Shown here piece by piece: positions 33,627-45,418 of a stretch of DNA of 64,000 nucleotides; the stretch's first letter is position 1; each line of letters begins with the position of its first letter. The notes under the pieces are model-generated. The model was not told the origin of the DNA. It ran no database searches and saw only the letters and a list, made by a program, of their open reading frames with translations. Source of the stretch: Maea johnstoni (taxonomy: Eukaryota; Annelida; Polychaeta; Spionida; Magelonidae); assembly GCA_963942565.1 (NCBI GenBank), contig OZ012690.1, positions 41,967,248 through 42,031,247 on the forward strand, written 5' to 3'. A program made the position numbers and the translations under genes.

Positions 33627-36600
33627 CTGAATGTATGGTAGAAATAAAAAGTGAAAAATCAGTCTCCACAGATATTACAACACAATGAATTGTAGCTTAG
33701 CTACTAGAGTGTTTTACCACATTATAAGTGTTTTACCATACTTTGTATATAAATCTATGCCTACACCTACATAAGGGCTTGTGACCTACTGTTGGCCATT
33801 TAGTTCACAAGGTGGTTTAGTCCAGTAGCCAGATCAAGAAAAGGGCTCTATTTTAGAAGTTAGGTTAACCCGAGAGCTAGAAAATTTCCGTTGGTATCAT
33901 GTTTTAGGCCCACACTTGGGGCATACCGCCAGGGTGGATGTAGACTTCAGAAGTGGTGCACATCTTTTTTATGGGGTCATGTCTTAGACACCCCAATATA
34001 TGTAAAAAGGCCCCAAAATGGTCAAAATAATAGGTATAGGGGTAGGAAAGGCACCCTAAAACACTCATAACTCAGCTTAAACCAAACATAGGGATGAGTG
34101 TTTGGCATCAAAATGTTGGTATGAGGAAGAAGTATCTTTTGAAATAGTAAACACATAACTAACTCAATCCCATGATGTAATAAAGGTCATTCAAGGTCAA
34201 AATGGCTGCCAAATCAAGAATCTGGGATTTTCCCATATTCTATAGTTTCCGTTTATAAACTTCTCAGTTTTTTTGAAGGTATGTATTTCTTTTTTGTAGC
34301 CACTTTTTCTAAAGGAATGTCTTTTAATGGAATTGTTGAACATTTTAGAAAGTTCATTGACTACAGTTTTAAGTCCAATTGTGAGCTGAAAGGTACAAAG
34401 TAGGGTACCAAGCCCAACTGGAGACCCCAAAAAGTGCCTAAAATGGTAAAAATTTGAAAACTAAAATGATTATATCTTAAGTTTTATAAGTAGGAAGGGA
34501 GCAGATGATGCACCAAAACATCAGGTTTAATTTTCTACTCAATCTGGAAGATAATGGAAAAATAATATTGAAATTAAGGGGTCGTTGAAGGTCAAATAAA
34601 GGTCAAAATATCATTTTTTCCCTGAAAAGTTCAAATTTTGATCAAGAGATTTTGATGAAGTACTTGTGTTTTGTCATTATATAATTTCCAAACCAAGTTA
34701 CCACAATAATTGACAGATGAATAATCTCAACTTTGGTCCAACAAATCATATACTACCATTTACTGGTGAAAATGAAGTAGTTTTAAGTCAATATGGAGGT
34801 GTGGAATGTGGCATTTGGCTATTCAATGCTTATGATTAGTGTTTACGGACGGGTTATGAGAAAGTGCTAGTATGGGACCACTGTTTAGGTCATAAAAGTT
34901 GTGAGCACCAAACATATTAGGCATTGTTTGGTATCAAAATGTTTGTTGTAAGACAGTCTTTCCATTCCATGCAACCAGCCTAGGGTAGAGTCTATTGCTG
35001 TGATACTAGAGGTCATTCAAGGTCAAACTAACCCCAATTTCATGATTTAAGGCATTTTGTCTTTGAATTTTCCATTTAGCAGCTTATCAAATTCTCCTAG
35101 AATACATATTTTATCCTGGAAATATTTTTAGGTGAGTAATAATTTTCAAAAAGGATTCTGAGACATTTTTAGGTCATTTCAAGAGAAAGTCTGGACCAAT
35201 CTGGAATATTTAGGGACCAAAATGACAAAATGACTGATTACGGGTGCACTCAAATATTTAAGTGAGGCAGCAGAAAGTTGACATAACAGATCGAGTCATA
35301 TCTTATGGTATGTCAGCTTTCATTTTTAATGGGGAGAATAAGTCTTTTAACTTGCACCATTACTTGCTTATTGTGTTTGTCATGCAAGATTATAAAGGCA
35401 GTGTAAAATATCACTGAGATTTAAGGAAAAAATGAAGGTCAAATAAAGGTCAAAACGTCATTTTTTCTCTAAAAAGTTTGAATTTTGATGGAGAAATTTT
35501 GATGAGGTACTTCTGTTTTGTCATTACATACTTTCCTAACCACATTACCACAATAATTGACAGACAAGATACCTCAAATATATTTTACAAACAAAGTTTT
35601 ACCCTTTACCTGTGAATATGAAGTACTAGTTTTAAGGTAATATGCAGATGTGGAATGTGCTATTGGACAATTCATGCCTAAATTAAGTGTTTAAAATCAA
35701 GTTGTTAGAAAGTGCTAGTAACATATGGGACCACTGTTTAGGTCATAAAAGTTGTGAGCACCAAACATTATAGGCATTGTTTGGTATCAAAATGCTTGTT
35801 GTAAGACAATCTTTCCATTTCATGTAACCAGCCTAGGGTAGGGCATTTTGCTGTGATATAAGAGGTCATTCAAGGTCAAACTACCCCCAATCACATGACT
35901 TAAGGCATTTTGTCTTTGAATTGCGAGTCTAGTATCTCATCAATTGCTCCTAGAATACATATTTAATGATATTTTTTCAAAAAAAATATTACTTTTAGGT
36001 GAGAAATATCTTTTTAAAGAGAAACTCATGCCTTTTAATGTTATTCCAAGACAAAGTCTGTGCTAACTGTGAATATTTAGGCATCAAAATAACAAAATGC
36101 CTGATTTTGGGTGCACCCAAATATCAATTTAGCCGCGGAAAGTTGACACAACATTTTTATCATATGATATGTCAGATTTCATTTTCAATTGGGCATATAC
36201 GCCTTTTAACTTGCCAATTTGTGTTTGCCATGTAAGGTTAAAGATAGCGTTAAATATTATTGAGATTTAAGGGAAAATGGAATGTCAAACCAAGGTCAAA
36301 AGGTCAAAAAGAGCATTTTCGACTTTGAAGCAAAGATCGGTATATACTGCAGTTTTATTTTGGTCAAACGAGTAATGCTCATTCGCTTGAAAGGAATAAT
36401 TGGTAATCATGAAATTAATTGAATAGTTAGTATGCAATAATAAGAATAAGTTGCTTTGTATCTATTTCAAGGTCAAAGACTGAGACTACCAAGGTTTTAC
36501 CTAAGTGCGATTTCTGATTCAATTCAGTAGTAACATAATCAAAGGTCAAACATGGGAATAATTCAATTATTTATGAAATTGAAGTAGATTTTTTAGTCTT

Positions 36601-36740
36601 CCTACTGTAGTTTACTTGTCAATGAAATTTATTACCAATCTCTGTACAGAAAATTGGGAAGTCATTCAGTTCAAGGATAGCTTATTGATACTATTGACCA
36701 GTACAAACTTTAGTATGTTTGTGAATTTGGAGGTCAGCTA

Positions 36741-37823
36741 GATTAATTAGCTCATTTCAAACCTAGGATAATTTCCACAACTCATGCAGTAAAGCCAACT
36801 TCAGCCATAAGTATCTTAGGCTTCTCTGAAGCATAGAAACAGAACTTTGGGGGTAGAATTGTTAACACAATGCTAGCTTCTCCTTATGATCTCTAAATTG
36901 TATGTACAATTTCTTGTGTGACAGTCCCTGTTGTGGTTTAGAGGTCATTGAAGGTCAAGATGAGCTCTGGTATCGGTTTTTGAATCTTTCACTTCAGAAG
37001 ATGTCCGCGTTTTTACAAATTCCTTTTATGTGCATATATTTTCAATGATTAATGTCTTATATAAGTCAAATCTCTCCCAGAGGTTATAGGAATTGCTATT
37101 TAAACAATTCTTTAATCAGTTTATTTAGCTGTTTATTGAAAAAATCCAAAAGGCTACCACTATTTATGAATGCACATACAATAGTCACAGATAGCATGAC
37201 CGTCAGCACAAAATGGATTGGATCCTAAATGGGGATTTTTAAATTGACCAAGTCAGATAGTGGAGTGTGTAAATCACTAAATAGGCTTGTTTTCCAAAAT
37301 AGATTAAGGTATGTACACATATTTTATGTTCTCTAGGTCGCACATGCTGGAGGTCAAATAAAGGTTACTATCTAACAATCAGAGAGGTTGGTACTGAGCT
37401 AGGAATTAATGTTATGGATAATAAAAGATGTATACACCAAAATTAGGTAAAATCATTTTAGATAATGCCAAACTATTCAAAATTACAGTTATGGTTTCCA
37501 ATTAACGAATGGAACCACTGACAGATACATATCTAGTTTATTATATGAAATTCATGATACTTATTTCTTTAATTTGATTCATGATCTTCTGCCTAGCTTT
37601 CATCAAACAACTTCGAAAGCTTTAAAGAGACATTTGTCACCTAAAGGCTTACATTGTACTCAATGTTTGGTGCAGACATATGTAAGGCCAGCATGTGGAG
37701 TTAGTTATTTTAGCCAAATACAATCAAAAGCAACTTATTTCATCTGGTAATGTTAATATGTATCTGTAAACTACCTCAGTTCCTCCACTTTATGATTGGA
37801 AAATATTCCTTTCAGGTGGACTT
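36741..37823. other. Unpaired inner part of the fold-back element
   Basis: The left arm appears to go on here (DR4 at 36942-36957; a worn DR5-like site near 37346), but its partner on the right is missing, apparently replaced where the G-rich element sits. No reading frame of note. Confidence 0.5.
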
Positions 37824-40037
37824 CCCAGCAAACACAAAACATTTGTGCCATGTCTGCAGAATATTTAACCCAATATCTGTGAAATATTACTGAAAATGTT
37901 TATTAATATTAAAACGTTTGGCCTGAAAATTATTACCATAATGTTTCTTATAATATTTGTATTATTATTTTTAAAACATTTCCAAGATACATTAACACAA
38001 TATTGCAAAAATTATTCATCAAATGTTTCTGAAAAATATTTATTAATATTAAAACGTTTGGCCTGAAAATTATTACCAAAACATTTCTTATAACATTTAA
38101 ATTATTATTTTCACAATATTTTAAATACATATGTATACAATGTTGCTTAAATTATTCATAAACTATTTCTAAGAAACATTTTGACATTGTTGTTGAAGAT
38201 ATTTATCCCCATTGAAATTGCTGGCCTTGGAATATTATGCCAACATTTTTTGTAACATTTTACTCAACATTACTTCAATATTTTTGAAATATTTATCTTT
38301 CCAGATAGTTGAGTTTTAAATTCTTTAGAGAAGAAAATGTACTTACCAATCGCCTATAACTAACACACTTTTGAAATCCCCATTTTAGGGATTTCTTGCG
38401 CAGTCTTACTTTGAAAAGTATACTGTACAAATCATGCTTTCAAGATAGAAGAGAAGGCTACTTATATTATTTTTGTCAGCCCTAATCAATGCCTTTCGGA
38501 ATGACACATATTGATATTTCATGCTTTTTAAGAAACCAAAAATTTTAAATCAATGCCAGTAATGATATATTTATTTGGAAACTATTTTTTCCTAAATTTT
38601 CAAATCAATATTTCATGTTTATTGATCATATTTATCTAATTATAGCATAAAATATTGCTTTTTCAGAGAAGTTGCTAACAATTGTAGGATTATATATTAA
38701 CGTTATTTAATATTAAGATAATAATGTTGAATTGTAGCTATTGTTTTTGCATTTTGACATTATTATGTGGCAATATCATAGGGCATTCCTCAATAATATT
38801 TCTGAAATATTTCATACGGTTTTTGTGTTAAAATTGGTATTTTTATAATGTTTTCGAATTATTAAAGGACTGTTTTATAGAAATGTTGAACGAAGAATTC
38901 GGCAAAAACATTTCAAAACATTTATTCAACATTTTGTTAATGTCATTTTTAACATTTCTTTACAGCTTAGTTCAGATGTTTCACAAATATTTCACAGGAT
39001 GTGTTCTTGATATCAAACCGATGTTTTAAAAAACATTTGTAATATGCAGATGTATAACATTTATTTTAAATGATAATAAAAGATAGGATAATGTTATCAT
39101 ACATTATCGCAGAAAATTATTGGTTATTATTTTCTAAATATATATTTAGATATTTAATTTCAAATTTGTTCAGAAATATTTTGTAACTTTGTAGATACAC
39201 TACTTAATTAATATTTAAAGAAACATTTGTAATGGACAGCTTTAAAACATTTGTCTTTAAATGTTAGAAAGATTATAGTTTAATATTATCAAACATATTT
39301 TGGAAAAATATTATTTAACATTTTATCAGTGTAAATATTGACATTTTATTTATAATTTTTCAGACGTTTTAGAAACATTTTAAAGAATGTTAATAAAACA
39401 TTCAATAAATGTTAAAAACAACATTTGTAATAGGCAGATGTAAAACATTAACTATAAATGTTGATAAAAGATAATATAATGTTATCAAACATTATTATGA
39501 AAAAAATATTGGTTAATATTGCGAGAAAATATTCCTTTATTAGGCAGCTTTAAAATATTTATTTTAAATGTTAAAAAAATTACAGTTTAATATATTCAAA
39601 CATATTTTGGAAAAATATTGTTTAACGTTTCATTAATGTATAAATTGATATTTCATCTATACTTTTTCAGACGTTTTAGAAATATTTTAAAGTATGTAAA
39701 TAAAACATTCAATAAATGTTAAAAACAACATTTGTAATACGCAGACATTAAACATCAACTAAAAATGTTGATAAAAGATAACATAATGTTATCAGACATT
39801 ATTATGAAAAAAAATATTGGTTAATATTGTAAGAAAATATTCCTTTATTCTCGTAAATGTTTTACTAATATCATATTTTTATTGCATAGCATTATCTACA
39901 TTAATTATTTCACTAATGTTTTCCCTATGGTTATTGAACATTTTGCTAATGTTTTATTCATGTTTATTGTGAATGTTTCTAACAAATTGTTTTCAGTCCT
40001 TTTAATAATATTTTGAAAATATTTTGTGTTTGCTGGG
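37824..40037. mobile_element. 2.2-kb AT-rich inverted-repeat element
   Basis: Starts CCCAGCAAACACAAAACA and ends ATATTTTGTGTTTGCTGGG, an inverted repeat of about 20 bp. The inside consists almost wholly of AACATTT, AAATGTT and AATATT words. Tandem pieces: TATTAATATTAAAACGTTTG at 37901 and 38041 (140-bp period) and a longer unit near 39235 and 39545 (about 309 bp). Non-coding. It sits in the middle of the fold-back element and is therefore younger. Confidence 0.78.
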
Positions 40038-40069
40038 TTAAGACCCTGGCTTTTTTTTTTTTACCAAAG

Positions 40070-40572
40070 TGTAACTCCCGGGGGGGGGGGGGGGGGGGGG
40101 GGGGGGCACTCAGGTACAGAGGGGGGCCGCACCTTAGTTACGTATTTCGCGGAAGAAGGGGTCTTTTTTGAAGACCTCCGCATGTCCGCGATTTTGTAAA
40201 AGAAGGGTACTTTTTTGTACCCAGGTACGAAGTATGGGGGTCAAAATCCTCTTACAATCCACGAAATATACGCGGCTCTGACGCCGAGTGAATCCCGAAG
40301 TATCTGGGCTGCCGAGTTTGCTGCCGCCACTTATTGCCGCTAGACACGCAGAGGATTATAAAATCTAAAGTTAAAATACGTGTTCCCGTTCATCCAATGT
40401 CAGTGTTTTGATAAAAGAAGGGGTGTTTATTTAGTGGAAAAAGTCAGCGTTTTTATTAAAATAAGGGTGCTTTTTTGTCCAGAAATCAGTGCTTTAGGGG
40501 TACTTTTTAATTTTGATAACGAACGTATGCGCCCCCCTAAATACTCAAGTGCCCCCCCCCCGGGGTGTAACT
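40070..40572. mobile_element. 500-bp element with G-run inverted termini
   Basis: Left end GTAACTCCCGGGG, a 27-G run, then GCACTCAGG; right end CAAGTGCCCCCCC and CGGGGTGTAAC, the reverse complement. The interior repeats AAGAAGGGGT/GTGCTTTTTTG phrases and is more GC-rich than its surroundings. A MITE nested in the fold-back element, immediately after the 2.2-kb element. Confidence 0.75.
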
Positions 40573-43457
40573 ACTGCATTGAGATATTTGCTTCAAAGTC
40601 ACATATACTCTTTTTGACCTTAGTTTGACCTTAAACTTTTACACTATCTATATTTTACACTGGCTTTAATCTTTAAATGTAACATGATTTTTATACTATT
40701 AAACCTTGTGTATAAAGTTTGGTATGTTGAACATGAATGACACTAAAAGTCAATATTGGTCTTGTTTTTTTAGAACAATTCAGAAGTTGCTTCTAGGTAA
40801 AGTCCTGGCAGTCTCAGTCTTTGACCCCCAAATAGTTAGAAAGCAACTTGTTTTTATCTGAAAATGTTATTTAAGTTGTAAGCTAATCGTTTCTTTAGTT
40901 CATGGTTGTCAAATATTCCTTCCAGGTGAATAAAAGTAACTCATTTGAACAAGATGCAACTGCAGTATTACAGATATTTTCTCCAGAGTCATGAATACTC
41001 TATTTGACCTTTTGACCTTGGTTTGACCTACATTTTTTCCTTAAATCTCAGTAATATTTTACAGTCTTTACTTGTTTGTGAAAAATACAAAAGGCAAGTT
41101 AAAAAGCTTATTTCCCCCAGTGAAAATGAAAGGATGTACCATAAGATATGAATCTATTATGTCAACTTTCTGCAGCTTCACTAACTATTGGGTGCACAAT
41201 CAGACATTTCGTCATTTTGACCCCTAAATATTCACGATTGACCCAGACTTTGTCTTGAAGTAACTGCAAAAATGTCTGAGAATTCTTATTAAAGATATTT
41301 CTCACCTGAAATATTTGCAGGAGAAAATATGCATTCCAGGCGAATTTAATAAGCGGCTAAATGGAAAATGCAAAGACAAAATGCCTTAAATCATGAAGTT
41401 GGGGTTAGTTTGACCTTGAATGACCTCTAATATCACAACAGAATACCACTTCCTAGGCTAGTTGTGTGAAATGGAAAGATAATTGTCTTACAACAAGCAT
41501 TTTGATACCAAACAATGCCTATATGTTTGGTGCTCACACTTTCTATGACCTAAACAGTGGTCCCATACTAGCACTTTCTCACAGCTCAATCTTAAAGAGT
41601 TAATTTAGGCATGAATTGTCCAATAGCACATTCCACATCTGCATATTACCTTAAAACTACTTCATTTTCACTGGTAAAGGGTAAAAAATGTTTTGGTAAA
41701 ACATATTTAAGGTATCTTGTCTGTCAATTATTGTGGTAATGTGGTTAGGAAATTATGTAATAACAAAACACAACTACTCCATCAAAATTTCTTCATCAAA
41801 ATTTGAATCTTTAAGAGAAAAAATGACGTTTTGACCTTTATTTGACCTTCATTTTTTCCTTAAATCTCAGTGATATTTTACACTGCCTTCATAATCTTAC
41901 ATGACAAACACAATAGGCAAGTAATGCCGCAAGTTAAAAGGCTTATTCTCCCTATTGAAAATGAAAGCTGACATACCATAGGATATGACTCGATCTGTTA
42001 TGTCAACTTTCTGCTGCCTCACTTAAATATTTGAGTGCACCCGTAATCAGTCATTTTGTCATTTTGGTCCCTAAATATTCCAGATTGGTCCAGACTTTCT
42101 TTTGAAATGACCTAGAAATGTCTCAGAATCCTTTTTGAAAATTATTTCTCACCTAATAAAATATTTCCAGGATAAAATATGTATTCTAGGAGAATTTGAT
42201 GAGCTGCTAAATGGAAAATTCAAAGACAAAATGCCTTAAATCATGAAATTGGGGTTAGTTTGACCTTGAATGACCTCTAGTATCACAACAATATACCCTA
42301 CCCTAGGCTGGTTGCATGGAATGGAAAGACTGTCTTACAACAAACATTTTGATACCAAACAATGCCTAATATGTTTGGTGTTCACAACTTTTATGACCTA
42401 AACAGTGGTCCCATACTAGCGCTTTCTCATAACCCGTCCGTAAACACTTATCATAAGCATTGAATAGCCAAATGCCACATTCAACACCTCCATATTGACT
42501 TAAAACTACTTCATTTTCACCGGTAAATGGTAGAAAATGATTTGTTGGACCATAGTTGAGATTATTTATCTGTCAATTATTGTGGTAACTTGGTTTGGAA
42601 ATTATATAATGACAAAACACAAGTACTTCATCAAAATCTCTTGATCAAAATTTGATTTTTTTAGGGAAAAAATGATGTTTTGACCTTTATTTGACCTTCA
42701 ACGACCCCTTAATTTCAATATTATTTTTCCATTATCTTCCAGATTGAGCAGAAAATTAAACCTGATGTTTTGGTGCATCATCTGCTCCCTTCCTACTTAT
42801 AAAACTTAAGATATAATCATTTTAGTTTTCAAATCTTTACCATTTTAGGCACTTTTTGGGGTCTCCAAGTGGGCTTGGTACCCTACTTGGTACCTTACAG
42901 CTCAAAATTGGACTTAAAACTGTAGTCAATGAACTTTCTAAAATGTTCAACAATTCCATTAAAAGACATTCCTTTAGAAAAAGTGGCTACAAAAAAGAAA
43001 TACATACCTTCAAAAAAACTGAGAAGTTTATAAACGGAAACTATAGAATATGGGAAAATCCCAGATTCTTGATTTGGCAGCCATTTTGACCTTGAATGAC
43101 CTTTATTACATCATGGGATTGAGTTAGTTATGTGTTTACTATTTCAAAAGATACTTCTCTCTCATACCAACATTTTGATACCAAACACTCATCCCTATTT
43201 TTGGTTTAAGCTGAGTTATGAGTGTTTTAGGGTACCTTTCCTACCCCTATACCTATTATTTTGACCATTTTGGGGCCTTTTTACATATATTGGGGTGTCT
43301 AAGACATGACCCCATAAAAAAGATGTGCACCACTTCTGAAGTCTACATCCACCCTTGCGGTATGCCCCAAGTGTGGGCCTAAAACATGATACCAACGGAA
43401 ATTTTCTAGCTCTCGGGTTAACCTGAATCCTAAAAATGGGTGGCTGGCTACTGTACT

Positions 43458-44335
43458 AGTTGTTATGGCATGAATATTTCCAACTATCCTCCTACCATAT
43501 ACTGCAGTGCCATCTATCCACAAGGGAAGACATCTAAATATGACATGGGAAGCAGGCTAAATAATTACAAAGTCCTGCACTGTTCAGGTGTTGCACATCT
43601 ACATGGGATTATACCAGTGCCTGCTGGCACTCTTCACTGGAGAGGACCAGTGTCAGTGCTGAACCAATGGTATGCAGGCCGCCAGTCTTTTTCTCCTAAG
43701 GCCTAAATGTCAGACTGTCGAAAGAAAGGGCAATATAGGAAATATCAAGTCTTACCCTCAATCGGATGTAAAACTCCCCTGGTCTCCATACCTAGAAAAG
43801 CGCATTCGGCCTAAAAAAGTTGTTTGTTTCCTGTAACCCTACCCTTACAAGTTTTTACTAAAAAAAAAAACCCTTAAGTTTTTTCCGCACTCCCAATCAA
43901 CATAAAACATGCGTGAAACACAAATGTTTAGAAAGAAAATATTCCAAAACATATTTTTTACCTAGACCTACCTACCCTATTTTTTTTGGACCGATACTAG
44001 AAAGAAAACTATTTTTATGCCTTAGGAGAACATGACTGGCGGCCTGCACACCATTGGGTGAGCACTGACACTGGCCCTCCCCCCTTTTGGAGAGGGCACT
44101 GATCTGATCCCATGTAGGTGTGAAGTATCTGAACTTCTTCTGATGCAATAAGAAACTTGTATTTCATCAGATGTCTACCACCTCCATACCTTTTGACAAT
44201 ATATGTAGCCAGAAATGTGGCCATAAAGGAACAATAAAACAAAGATAAATCAGTTATGCATCTTTGGTTATGCCTATTTAAAAAACGTTTTTTTGAAAAA
44301 TATTTGAGACGGATTACTACCCCCCCCCCCCCCAA
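43458..44335. repeat. Dispersed repeats between fold-back element and (AT)n
   Basis: 43460-43560 matches 16080-16240 (CAGTGCCATCTATCCACA). 43600-43710 and 44015-44130 are inverted copies of each other (CCAGTGTCAGTGCT, GGCCGCCAGTC...CTCCTAAGGC). Between them 43825-44000 shares TTTGTTTCCTGTAAC with 5700-5800. A C-run lies at 44322-44333. Confidence 0.6.
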
Positions 44336-44339
44336 TTTA

Positions 44340-44570
<231 letters not shown>

Positions 44571-44604
44571 GATGAACATGTACATATATACATATTGTAC
44601 TTAC

Positions 44605-44886
44605 CTCCACCTCGGGTCCCCGGGCGGCAGTGACAGGTGCCCTGAACTTCCCTCCCCAGGGCCTGAGAAAAGATCCCGGCCCCATCCCGTGCGAGTGGTG
44701 TAGATCCTCAAACATGCGACTCATCTCCTTCTCCATCTGCCTGATATTGGCAGGGAGGTCCGAGAAGGGCCAGCCATGACGGATAGGGATCAGACGGCCC
44801 GACTTGTAAGCTCTGCGATGGCTTCCCGAAGGTTTGCATGCAATTTGCGCGTAACGCACAGACCTGGGAAAAATACGTCGAAACAT
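44605..44886 (-). CDS. Single-domain small heat-shock protein, exon 1
   Basis: 94 codons from ATG 44884-44886 to a GTAAGT donor, phase 0; the full protein is 94+59+48 = 201 residues. Small heat-shock proteins hold unfolding proteins in large oligomers without ATP. The first 35 or so residues ([20 protein letters not shown] then [15 protein letters not shown]) have many Arg/Lys and no acidic residue until Asp43, as in mitochondrial import signals, so this may be a mitochondrial sHSP; that is inference. Then [20 protein letters not shown] resembles the WDPF-type N-terminal region of the HSPB family. It shares its promoter with the two-domain sHSP on the plus strand, 532 bp away. Confidence 0.9.
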
Positions 44887-45179
44887 GATTGCAGTTTGGT
44901 TCTGCAGTGCGTATTACTCAATCAAACTGTGGAAACTAATCCGGTCAAAACTGCATCCAATTTCAGGTGTCTCACTGTCTGATGAAACGTCCCTGTGTAT
45001 ATTGCTGCAGCAGTTTCTCGGACCTTCCAGAGAAAACACATGTGTAGCACATCGGCAGTTTACACTTTCTCTATTTTAAGGTGTGTAATCTGCAACTATC
45101 GAGGCGGGGCAATGTTATGATTGGTAGTGGCACATGCGCAGTGAATTATTTTACTTCCTGTTTACTTCCGGGTTGACCT

Positions 45180-45189
45180 AGAAGCTTCT
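45180..45189 (+). promoter_or_regulatory. Heat-shock element
   Basis: AGAAGCTTCT is a perfect nGAAnnTTCn pair, with a further TTC at 45196-45198. It lies about 75 bp upstream of the TATA box, a usual place for HSF1 binding in heat-inducible genes. Confidence 0.65.
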
Positions 45190-45258
45190 ACTGTCTTCTC
45201 AACGTTTCCTATCGAACAAGATGACTCAACTAGACATTTCCAAATGTCTAGGCCGGAG

Positions 45259-45266
45259 TATAAATA
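45259..45266 (+). promoter_or_regulatory. TATA box of the two-domain sHSP gene
   Basis: TATAAATA, 160 bp before the start codon. The likely start of transcription is near 45288-45295. Confidence 0.65.
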
Positions 45267-45418
45267 TGGGTCGCGGCAGTACCATTGCATATCACTTCAG
45301 AAACGAATCTGAGCGAGCAAGAACTCCTTTTACAAGGCTACAAGATTTTGACAGATACGACTTCAGTCTTTTACACATTGACAAGTAAGTTATCTACCTT
45401 CCAATTCATCTGACAAGA

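Larger units (their letters stand above)
33818..43457. mobile_element. Giant fold-back element, about 9.6 kb
   Basis: Two arms of about 2.9 kb in opposite orientation (33818-36740 and 40573-43457). Termini share CAGTAGCCAG and GGTTAACCCGAGAGCTAGAA. Marker sites pair with a nearly constant coordinate sum (about 77286), so the arms are collinear. Inside each arm a unit of about 0.84 kb repeats, alternating AGGTCA direct repeats of DR4 type (34184, 35010, 35863) and DR5 type (34589, 35436); mirror sites lie at 43087, 42681, 42261, 41832 and 41411. A 77-residue frame is present in both arms (34197-34430, 42856-43089). No transposase or other protein was recognised, so it is non-autonomous or decayed. 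Target duplication was not resolved. Confidence 0.85.
44887..45418. promoter_or_regulatory. Bidirectional promoter of the two sHSP genes
   Basis: 532 bp between two divergent start codons. It holds an inverted CCAAT box (GATTGG, 45119-45124), an NRF1-like half (CATGCGCA near 45133), two ETS-like words (ACTTCCTG, ACTTCCGGG near 45153-45171), a heat-shock element at 45180 and a TATA box at 45259. The downstream part (about 45290-45418) is the 5' UTR of the plus gene and contains ACAA-GTAAGT near 45383, a possible but unproved splice donor. A weaker heat-shock-like word, CTTCCAGAGAA, lies near 45025. Confidence 0.7.
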
